From positions 1-6,002 of the forward strand of contig CAKTCH010000102.1 in NCBI GenBank assembly GCA_934538895.1: DNA of 6,002 nt, written 5' to 3'. Below the pieces are notes generated by a model that saw only the letters and a program-made list of their open reading frames with translations, did no database searches and was not told the origin of the DNA. This document shows positions 1 through 5,422 of the stretch, piece by piece. Position 1 is the first letter of the stretch. Every line of letters begins with the position of its first letter. The stretch comes from an uncultured Alphaproteobacteria bacterium. Lineage in GTDB: Bacteria > Pseudomonadota > Alphaproteobacteria > Micavibrionales > Micavibrionaceae. The position numbers and the translations under genes are program-made.

Positions 1-29
1 GGGAGGAAGAGAATGTTTTATTAGGAGGA

Positions 30-1094
30 TTAGAAATCCAGTTCGGCCAGTCTTTCGGCCTGATCGTGGGCGATCAGTTCGGAGACTATTTCGTCCAGCG
101 CCTTGCCTGCTACCACGTCCTCGATCTTGTAGAGGGTCAGGTTGATGCGGTGGTCGCTGACGCGTCCCTGGGGAAAGTTATAGGTGCGGATGCGCTCGGA
201 ACGGTCGCCGGAGCCGACCTGCGACTTACGGTTTGCCGAGCGTTCGTTCAAAAGACGCAGGCGTTCGGCCTCGAACAGGCGGGAACGCAGGATTTTCAAG
301 GCGCGTTCGCGGTTTTTATGCTGGGAACGCTCATCCTGCATCTCCACGACCACCCCGGTCGGGATGTGGGTCAGGCGGACGGCGGAATCCGTGGTGTTTA
401 CCGACTGGCCGCCAGCACCCTGGGAGCGGAACGTGTCGATTTTGACATCGTTCATATTGAGGTCGATATCGACTTCCTCGGCTTCCGGCAGGACGGCGAC
501 GGTGGCGGCGGAGGTGTGAACACGGCCACTACCCTCGGTTTCCGGCACGCGCTGGACGCGGTGAACGCCGGATTCATACTTCAGGCGCGCGAATACGCCG
601 TTCCCGGTGATTTCGGCGACGATTTCCTTGAAACCGCCGAGATCGCTCTCGCGCATTTCCATGACTTCGAATTTCCAACCCTGCACAGCGGCGTAGCCCT
701 TATACATGGTGAAGAGATCGGCGGCGAACAGGGCGGCTTCGTCCCCGCCAGTACCGGCGCGGATTTCAAGAATGGCGTTGCGGTTATCGGCAATATCCCT
801 GGGCAGCAGCGCGATTTTCAACTGTTGCTCCATCGCGGGGATGGCGTCTTTGAGGGTTTTGTACTCTTCCTGCGCCATATCGGCCATTTCAGGATCGTTG
901 AGCATGGTCTGGACGTCTTCAAAGTCCTTGAGCGCCTTTTCATAGCCATTGACGGCTGTGACGATCGGCTCCAGTTCGGCGTATTCACGCGAAAGCTTGA
1001 CGAACTCGTCCCCCGCCAGCCCCCCTTGGGACATCAGGGAGGATAGCTCTTCGTGACGCGCCTTCAACGGCGCTAATTTGTGTAGCAGATCCAT
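30..1094 (-). CDS. prfA: Peptide chain release factor 1 (RF1)
   Basis: Class I release factor that reads UAA and UAG in the ribosomal A site and triggers hydrolysis of peptidyl-tRNA; cytoplasmic. The 354-aa product has the usual RF1 length. It starts with the N-terminal helical region (about 1-100), continues into the decoding domain with the tripeptide site P184-E185-T186 in the RVPxTE...GR.HTSA context typical of RF1 (RF2 has SPF here), and carries the catalytic GGQ loop (G228-G229-Q230) that PrmC normally methylates on Gln. The C-terminal RSERIRTYNFPQGRVSDHR block is also typical. The start is the ATG at 1094. Its leader (CCCATCCC) has no clear Shine-Dalgarno, so initiation may be weak or depend on upstream translation; the preceding gene ends 48 nt away. 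It stops with TAA, which RF1 itself reads. prmC often follows prfA, but no start for it is visible in the last 29 bases. Identification is near certain. Confidence 0.98.
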   Translation of the reverse strand: MDLLHKLAPLKARHEELSSLMSQGGLAGDEFVKLSREYAELEPIVTAVNGYEKALKDFEDVQTMLNDPEMADMAQEEYKTLKDAIPAMEQQLKIALLPRDIADNRNAILEIRAGTGGDEAALFAADLFTMYKGYAAVQGWKFEVMEMRESDLGGFKEIVAEITGNGVFARLKYESGVHRVQRVPETEGSGRVHTSAATVAVLPEAEEVDIDLNMNDVKIDTFRSQGAGGQSVNTTDSAVRLTHIPTGVVVEMQDERSQHKNRERALKILRSRLFEAERLRLLNERSANRKSQVGSGDRSERIRTYNFPQGRVSDHRINLTLYKIEDVVAGKALDEIVSELIAHDQAERLAELDF

Positions 1095-1142
1095 GGGATG
1101 GGTTTTTAAGCGAAAGCCCGGATTTATGCAACGGGGTGCTTG

Positions 1143-1808
1143 CTAGTGATGCATCGCGTAGCCATGTGACGGGCGAGCATGGCGCTGGGATGCCGCGAGA
1201 TTTCCCAAAGCATATGCCCCGAAATACTGGGATAGTTTTTGTGGCACCGCCCGGATTTTCAGCCATTCGGCAAATGGCCCCTCGGCCCCTGCTATTGGCT
1301 TCACGGGTTCACCCGCGCGGTTTTGCCCGGTGAAGCGGCCATTCATATCGCGGACTTCGAATTTCGACTGAAACGTTTCACACGCGTTACGCGGGAAGCC
1401 TTCGCCGTGGTTATAAATCAGATCATTATGAATGGATTTTTTGCTGGTGGCATATTGATGCATGTCGGTGATTTCCAGCAATACAGCCCTGGGCGGTTTT
1501 TCCGTCAGGGGGAACGCGGTACTGGCATCGCCCGTCATGCGCGGATTAACAACCACGACCATACGGGTTTCGTGGCTGTATATCGCCAGAGAAGATTTAT
1601 CGTTACCTATACAACGTGCCTGCGCCTTGGGATCGAGCAGCGTGTGTTTGATCAAGTCCTGATATTGTTCGCGGGTGGCGGGTGCGCCATCCATCTGCAT
1701 CAATTCGCGGTTATTCGTGCAGTGCTTTTGATAGCTGTGGCGGTTATGCGCGATGTCATCGGCGATTTTATCCGCCCATTCTTCAACGTTGCGGGGATCG
1801 AAACTCAT
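1143..1808 (-). CDS. Uncharacterised 221-aa protein, possible BECR-fold nuclease-like domain
   Basis: I do not recognise this protein by name. It is predicted cytoplasmic, with no signal peptide or membrane helix. Residues 20-100 show an order of elements I associate with BECR-fold nucleases: an H-x3-K-H motif (H24, K28, H29), a T-R-E-Q-Y helix (45-55), L-L-D-P (57-60), then strand I-Y-S-H-E-T (76-81), strand V-V-V-V-N-P (84-89) and T-A-F-P (97-100). This is a fold-level resemblance, not a family assignment. The C-terminal half (about 145-221) has no recognised motif and ends in a His-rich tail (H210, H215, H220, H221). By hand count it has about 27 Lys/Arg against 25 Asp/Glu. The ATG at 1808 overlaps the stop of the upstream gene in an ATGA, and an AAGGGG Shine-Dalgarno lies 8 nt upstream, so the start is well supported and the pair is probably translationally coupled. 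It stops with TAG. Alternative: a lineage-specific hypothetical with no nuclease role. Confidence 0.82.
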   Translation of the reverse strand: MSFDPRNVEEWADKIADDIAHNRHSYQKHCTNNRELMQMDGAPATREQYQDLIKHTLLDPKAQARCIGNDKSSLAIYSHETRMVVVVNPRMTGDASTAFPLTEKPPRAVLLEITDMHQYATSKKSIHNDLIYNHGEGFPRNACETFQSKFEVRDMNGRFTGQNRAGEPVKPIAGAEGPFAEWLKIRAVPQKLSQYFGAYALGNLAASQRHARPSHGYAMHH

Positions 1809-2137
1809 GGTGTCATCCCCTTCACTATTTTCTGCGCGAGCAAGGTCGCGCGCTCGAAATCATCCTGATCGTAATATCCCGGGACAGATTCAGCGCTGAG
1901 CATTTGCAAGCCTGTGGCCAGCTTCAGGATCACTTCGCCATCACTGGCGCGTAAGCCTTTCAGGCCCATTTCATCAATACTGTGATGGATGGTTTCAAGA
2001 GTCTGGAAGGGCGGGATCAGTGCATCGTCAATGGCCGCGATATTCTCGGCCACGTAAGTGAAAATCTTTTTCAATGACGACAAGGCGACATCTTCGTTCT
2101 GTGCCTGTGCGTCAAATTTATGCCTTGCTGATGGCAT
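1805..2137 (-). CDS. Uncharacterised 110-aa acidic, mostly helical protein; first gene of a pair
   Basis: No family recognised. The 110-aa product is soluble and looks almost entirely alpha-helical: probable helices at about 15-40, 44-57, 66-81 and 90-107, with breaks at P42-P43 and P86-G87. By hand count it is acidic (about 16 Asp/Glu against 10 Lys/Arg). It lacks an obvious helix-turn-helix or ribbon-helix-helix motif. It starts at the ATG at 2137 behind a G-rich Shine-Dalgarno (GGGGGGAG, ending 2 nt before the ATG) and stops with TGA inside the ATGA overlap with the 221-aa gene. The order of small acidic gene then larger gene with a 4-nt overlap fits a toxin-antitoxin or effector-immunity pair, but it fits any two-gene operon too. 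Its leader carries an unusual inverted repeat reaching into the start codon, described separately. Confidence 0.78.
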   Translation of the reverse strand: MPSARHKFDAQAQNEDVALSSLKKIFTYVAENIAAIDDALIPPFQTLETIHHSIDEMGLKGLRASDGEVILKLATGLQMLSAESVPGYYDQDDFERATLLAQKIVKGMTP

Positions 2138-2178
2138 GGCTCCCCCCGGACTTACTCTTACAGAGTTTATGGAGCCAT
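2136..2178 (-). repeat. 8-bp perfect inverted repeat overlapping the Shine-Dalgarno and start codon
   Basis: On the plus strand ATGGCTCC (2136-2143) is the exact reverse complement of GGAGCCAT (2171-2178), separated by 27 nt. In the minus-strand transcript the downstream arm contains the GGAG of the Shine-Dalgarno and the first two bases (AU) of the start codon of the 110-aa gene. Pairing would therefore hide the initiation site. As DNA, the arms flank the predicted transcription start and could be operator half-sites. Confidence 0.6.
2154..2166. repeat. Short palindrome ACTCT-TAC-AGAGT nested in the leader
   Basis: Five-bp perfect arms (2154-2158 and 2162-2166) with a 3-nt centre lie inside the larger 2136-2178 repeat, just downstream of the predicted -10 element. 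It could be an inner hairpin stacking on the outer stem or a protein-binding site. Its short length means chance occurrence is possible. Confidence 0.4.
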
Positions 2179-2185
2179 TCTAGCA
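2177..2185 (-). promoter_or_regulatory. Predicted extended -10 promoter element for the 110/221-aa gene pair
   Basis: On the minus strand this reads TGC-TAGAAT, an extended -10 (TG-N-TAGAAT, 5 of 6 matches to TATAAT), located 40 nt before the ATG at 2137. No good -35 is seen at 16-18 nt spacing, which is tolerated in extended -10 promoters. Transcription would begin near 2170, leaving a leader of about 33 nt that lacks the upstream arm of the 2136-2178 repeat. Confidence 0.35.
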
Positions 2186-2214
2186 GCGATAGGTTAAGAG
2201 ATTATTGCAGGCTT

Positions 2215-3354
2215 TTAGGCCGCTTTCCGCGCCTTGTTCGCGGCTTCGATCTCGGCGGCTTTTTCTTCCACCATCCTGACCAGATGATCGACGATGCTTT
2301 CATCCCCCTCTTGCAGGCGGTGGGCGGTTTTGCCGCCGATATAGACCTGATGCGTGCCTTTGCCGCCGCCGGTGAAACCGATATCGGTCATCAGCGCCTC
2401 GCCGGGGCCGTTCACCACGCAGCCAATGACGGAGAGGGTCATCGGCGTGCTGATATGGGCCAGACGCTCCTCCAGAAGCTCTACGGTTTTAATCACGTTG
2501 AACTGCTGGCGCGCGCAGGACGGACAGGCGATGACATTGACGCCACGGTGGCGCAGGCCGAGGGATTTCAGGATTTCGAAACCCGCTTTTACCTCTTCCA
2601 CCGGGTCGGCGGAGAGCGAAACGCGGATCGTGTCACCAATACCCGCCCATAGCAGGTTGCCCATGCCTATGGCGGATTTAATCGTGCCGGCGCGCAAGCC
2701 CCCCGCTTCGGTGACACCGACATGCAACGGATAATCACAGACGTCAGCAAGCTGCATGTAGGCGGCCACGGCGAGAAACGGATCGGATGCCTTGCACGAG
2801 ATCTTGAAATTGAAGAAATCGTGGTCTTCGAGAATTTTGATATGGCGCTGGGCGGATTCCACCATGGCATCCGGGCACGGCTCGCCGAATTTCTCCAGCA
2901 GGTCGCGTTCCAGCGATCCGGCGTTGACGCCGATGCGGATCGAGCAGTTGTTATCCTTCGCCGCCTTGACGACTTCCTTTACGCGGTCTTCGGAGCCGAT
3001 ATTGCCGGGGTTGATGCGCAGGCAGGCCGCGCCGTTCATGGCGGCCTCGATACCGCGCTTGTAATGGAAGTGGATATCGGCGACCAGCGGCACGTTGATG
3101 CGCGGAACGATCTGTTTCAGCGCGGCGGACGACTCCTCGTCCGGGCAGGATACGCGGATAATATCCACGCCCGCCGCCTCGCACGCCAGAATCTGCGCTA
3201 CTGTCGCCTCGACATCGTGGGTCAGGGTGTTGGTCATGGTCTGGACGGTGATCGGGGCGTCGCCGCCCACGGGCACGCCGCCGACCATGATCCGGCGGGT
3301 CTTACGGCGGCTGATATGCCGCCAGGGGCGATGAAGCGTGTGATCCTGTGTCAT
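2215..3354 (-). CDS. ispG: 4-hydroxy-3-methylbut-2-en-1-yl diphosphate synthase (flavodoxin/ferredoxin type)
   Basis: Converts methylerythritol cyclodiphosphate (MEcPP) to HMBPP, the penultimate step of the MEP isoprenoid pathway, using a [4Fe-4S] cluster; cytoplasmic. The 379-aa product begins with an N-terminal TIM-barrel domain (about 15-260; landmarks TVQTMTNT at 36-43, RINPGNIG at 113-120, GVTEAG at 213-218). The C-terminal iron-sulfur domain has C277-P-S-C280 and C312, and E319 in GCVVNGPGE, with the same spacing as the E. coli cluster ligands C270/C273/C305/E312. The length is that of the short bacterial form without the extra domain of plant enzymes. I chose the ATG at 3354 because HRPWRHI..RKT follows directly. 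An in-frame ATG at 3420 would add 22 residues (MKKVPTLTLIF...) lacking conserved sequence and a Shine-Dalgarno. It stops with TAA, and no intrinsic terminator follows, so read-through into the downstream pair is possible. Confidence 0.97.
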   Translation of the reverse strand: MTQDHTLHRPWRHISRRKTRRIMVGGVPVGGDAPITVQTMTNTLTHDVEATVAQILACEAAGVDIIRVSCPDEESSAALKQIVPRINVPLVADIHFHYKRGIEAAMNGAACLRINPGNIGSEDRVKEVVKAAKDNNCSIRIGVNAGSLERDLLEKFGEPCPDAMVESAQRHIKILEDHDFFNFKISCKASDPFLAVAAYMQLADVCDYPLHVGVTEAGGLRAGTIKSAIGMGNLLWAGIGDTIRVSLSADPVEEVKAGFEILKSLGLRHRGVNVIACPSCARQQFNVIKTVELLEERLAHISTPMTLSVIGCVVNGPGEALMTDIGFTGGGKGTHQVYIGGKTAHRLQEGDESIVDHLVRMVEEKAAEIEAANKARKAA

Positions 3355-3447
3355 ATCCGACTTATAGCGTTTTTTGCTGAAAAGGGAAAAAATTAATGTT
3401 AGGGTGGGCACCTTTTTCATTGTTATGGCTAATTTCAGGAATGTGAC
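3355..3447. promoter_or_regulatory. Divergent intergenic region between ispG and the 331-aa gene
   Basis: This 93-bp gap must carry the start signals for both divergent genes. It is A/T-rich in the middle (3366-3400). It holds a TATAAG on the minus strand (3361-3366) very close to the ispG start, an inverted repeat GGTG-GG-CACC (3403-3412), and GTGAC-GT-GTCAC (3443-3454) running over the GTG start of the plus-strand gene. None of the candidate hexamer pairs is a convincing sigma-70 promoter, so the region is reported as regulatory by position only. Confidence 0.4.
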
Positions 3448-4443
3448 GTGTCACCCCTCCCTTATCAGGTACTGACGGAAGCAGAAGGCGCTGCCGCCCT
3501 TGAAACAAGTTATCAGATGATGGCTCCGCTAGGCGTACCGACACTGATTATCGACCCGGCGGATTACGATCCCCGTCTGTCGCTTTGGTGCGTGCGCGGC
3601 GAGGATACGATTGAAAACGACCTCAAGCACCGCATGAAAAACGTACTGTATAATTTCTACGGCGAGGACCATTCACGGGTGCGGCAATTCCTGCACGAGC
3701 CTAACCGCTTCCTGCTGGCGCTGGTGAACAAGCTGGCTTACTGCGTACAGACCAGCCAGATGGTCGCGCACGCGATCGTCAGCGAAAAATTCCTGAATGT
3801 CGTAATCTGCCCGCGTACGCGCGATACGGGCGCGTTGCTGATGAAGCACGGACTGAAGGTACCTGAAGACAATATTCCCGATATGCCGGGCACGGATATC
3901 GAGTGGAATTTCATACGGCTGTGGCATGAGTTCGGCCACGGGCTGAAAGGCAAGTCGGAAGCGTCTGCGGACTGGGTCAGCGCGGTGGTTCACCGCCATG
4001 TATTCCCCGACCCGCAGGCGCTGATGGTGCTGTCGGATTTCCGCGCTGCCTGCGCCCTGCTCAATCATCATAACCCCCGGGTGTTGACTGGCCGGGGGTG
4101 GTCGCTGGTGGATACGCTGGATAGCGCGGTCGAAGACATGGGAACGCCCACATCGTGGGACGATGTCGCCACGCATGTCCACCATCCCTGCCCCGCCGAT
4201 AACAGCATCGAAGATATCATGTATATCGGCCAGCATTTAAGCGGCATCAGCAAGCTGGCGTTCAAGGAACCTGATTTGCTGATGCTGGGCATGATGGCGG
4301 ACCATATGACTTATAAAGGAAACGTCGAGAACGATAACCAGATGCGCATCGCGCGCCGCTTCGCCATTGCCGCGCAAAGGCTGTCGCTGGGTAAACCCGC
4401 TTACGCGGCAACGGCGCCAAAACCCAGCATTAAATTATTGTGA
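3448..4443 (+). CDS. Uncharacterised 331-aa protein with HEFGH zinc-metalloprotease-like motif
   Basis: Function unknown. The central segment contains L-W-H160-E-F-G-H164 followed by S-E171-A-S-A-D175-W. This has the form HExxH plus a downstream ExxAD, the arrangement of gluzincin-type zinc peptidases, where the two His and the second Glu bind zinc and the Glu of HExxH is the catalytic base. The match in form suggests a zinc peptidase or a degenerate relative. No signal peptide, lipobox or clear membrane helix is visible, so a cytoplasmic location is likely. The N-terminal 150 residues and the C-terminal 140, the latter His- and Met-rich with a T-H-V-H-H-P-C stretch (242-248), match no family I know. 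The start is GTG, 7 nt after AGGA (3437-3440); the ATG at 3441 is followed at once by TGA and is not usable. It stops with TGA. It is the only plus-strand gene, set between rodZ and ispG, suggesting a separate promoter or insertion. Confidence 0.88.
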   Translation: MSPLPYQVLTEAEGAAALETSYQMMAPLGVPTLIIDPADYDPRLSLWCVRGEDTIENDLKHRMKNVLYNFYGEDHSRVRQFLHEPNRFLLALVNKLAYCVQTSQMVAHAIVSEKFLNVVICPRTRDTGALLMKHGLKVPEDNIPDMPGTDIEWNFIRLWHEFGHGLKGKSEASADWVSAVVHRHVFPDPQALMVLSDFRAACALLNHHNPRVLTGRGWSLVDTLDSAVEDMGTPTSWDDVATHVHHPCPADNSIEDIMYIGQHLSGISKLAFKEPDLLMLGMMADHMTYKGNVENDNQMRIARRFAIAAQRLSLGKPAYAATAPKPSIKLL

Positions 4444-5412
4444 TTATCGATCGCTTGCCGCCGGAGGCGCCGTGGGGGCGGCACGGCGGGCGTTGCGCGC
4501 ATCGAGGTCTTTCAGGAAATCGGGTTCCAGCTTGATGCCGCGGCGAACGTCGCCCTTGCCGCCGAAAGCGGAGAGGACTTTCCCTTCCACCGTGAATTCA
4601 AGTGCGCCGACATTACCTGTATCCAGCACCAGCCCCTTCACCGTCGCCGGCACGATGTAGCTGTCGCCCGGTTTCAGGATACGGGAAAGCAGCGCCTTGC
4701 CGGATACGTCGCGGATCTCAACCCATGCGCTGTCTTTCAGTTTCAGGATGACAGGCATATTGGCCGGGGCCAGCGGCCGCTCCGCAGCGGGGGCGGAGCT
4801 GGTGGCCATGGGGCCTGACGCGGTTTGTGCGCCCTGCGCTGCCGCCACTTCGGCCTGCGCGGCGGCGGCGGCCTGTTGCGTGACCGCTGCGGCGGGCTGG
4901 AACGGGCCTACGGCCCCCGTGTCCTCATAAAGCTCCTGCGGCACGGGCGGGATTTCGTGGACGATATCCGCGACCTTCGCTTCTTCTTCCCGCGTCTCTT
5001 CGCCCGTATACATCATTGCAAAAACACCGGCGGCCAGCACTACCAGCGAACCGATAATGATGAACATATTCGGGCTTTTGCTTTCCGAGGCGGCCACGGG
5101 CATATGAAGGTCGGGGCGGTCATTGACGGGCGCGCCGATCTGGGATTTGAACAGCTTGACGATTTTCTCGCCATCCAGCCCCAGATATTCCGCATACGCG
5201 CGTACGAAGCCGAAGGCGTAAACGCGGCCCGGCAGGTCGTCGATGCGGTTCTGCTCAATGGCCTCCAGATGGGAAGAACGGATGCGCAGGATACCCCCGA
5301 CATCATCGACGCTCTGGTTGTAATAGACCCGCGCGCGGCGGAGGATTTCCCCCACCGGAAGGTTTTCGTCCCTGATGTCCGCCGGACCTATTTCTGCTGC
5401 CTGTGCACTCAT
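4444..5412 (-). CDS. rodZ: RodZ-like helix-turn-helix membrane protein
   Basis: RodZ links the MreB cytoskeleton to the cell-wall elongation machinery at the inner membrane. The 322-aa product has, in order: an N-terminal HTH_25-type domain (about 18-90, L-P-V-G-E-I-L-R-R-A-R through R-V-Y-A-F-G-F-V-R-A-Y-A); a short polar stretch; one membrane helix (about 116-135, N-M-F-I-I-I-G...); an acidic, Ala/Gln/Pro-rich linker (about 138-217); a periplasmic beta domain of RodZ_C/DUF4115 type (about 220-297, with S-A-W-V-E-I-R-D and K-P-G-D-S-Y); and a basic-then-Ala/Pro tail. The ATG at 5412 was chosen because it lies 10 nt after the lysC stop with a GTGGCGGG Shine-Dalgarno-like leader. An in-frame ATG at 5463 would overlap lysC by 41 nt and add a basic leader outside the family pattern. 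It stops with TAA, directly abutting the stop of the convergent gene. The symbol rests on domain architecture; no MreB-contact test is possible here. Confidence 0.88.
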   Translation of the reverse strand: MSAQAAEIGPADIRDENLPVGEILRRARVYYNQSVDDVGGILRIRSSHLEAIEQNRIDDLPGRVYAFGFVRAYAEYLGLDGEKIVKLFKSQIGAPVNDRPDLHMPVAASESKSPNMFIIIGSLVVLAAGVFAMMYTGEETREEEAKVADIVHEIPPVPQELYEDTGAVGPFQPAAAVTQQAAAAAQAEVAAAQGAQTASGPMATSSAPAAERPLAPANMPVILKLKDSAWVEIRDVSGKALLSRILKPGDSYIVPATVKGLVLDTGNVGALEFTVEGKVLSAFGGKGDVRRGIKLEPDFLKDLDARNARRAAPTAPPAASDR

Positions 5413-5422
5413 GCCCGCCACT

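Noticed and set aside
2..24. Plus-strand GGAGGAAG followed by an ATG at 13 (GGAGG also at 25-29)
   Set aside because: The frame closes after three codons (TAG at 22), so there is no gene start here.
66..1046. 326-codon plus-strand open frame
   Set aside because: Lies antisense within prfA, whose identity is certain; the frame is open because of G+C-rich codon bias and its translation resembles no family.
1095..1142. TTGCAT-17-TAAAAA promoter-like pair upstream of prfA on the minus strand
   Set aside because: Only 3 of 6 and 4 of 6 matches, and it would give an almost leaderless transcript; not distinguishable from chance.
1239..1868. 209-codon plus-strand open frame opposite the 221-aa gene
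   Set aside because: No Shine-Dalgarno and a composition rich in Phe, Ile and His typical of an antisense shadow. The minus-strand frame has a good Shine-Dalgarno and an ATGA overlap.
2722..3396. 224-codon plus-strand open frame
   Set aside because: Antisense to ispG, which carries all the expected motifs.
3401..3418. Hairpin AGGGTG-GG-CACCTT followed by a T run, terminator-like
   Set aside because: The loop is too tight, the stem includes a wobble pair, and no plus-strand gene lies upstream to be terminated.
3355..3420. 22-residue N-terminal extension of IspG from the ATG at 3420
   Set aside because: No Shine-Dalgarno, not conserved in the family, and it would occupy most of the divergent promoter region.
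3673..4236. 187-codon minus-strand open frame
   Set aside because: Shadow of the 331-aa plus-strand gene, which has an AGGA-supported start and the HEFGH motif.
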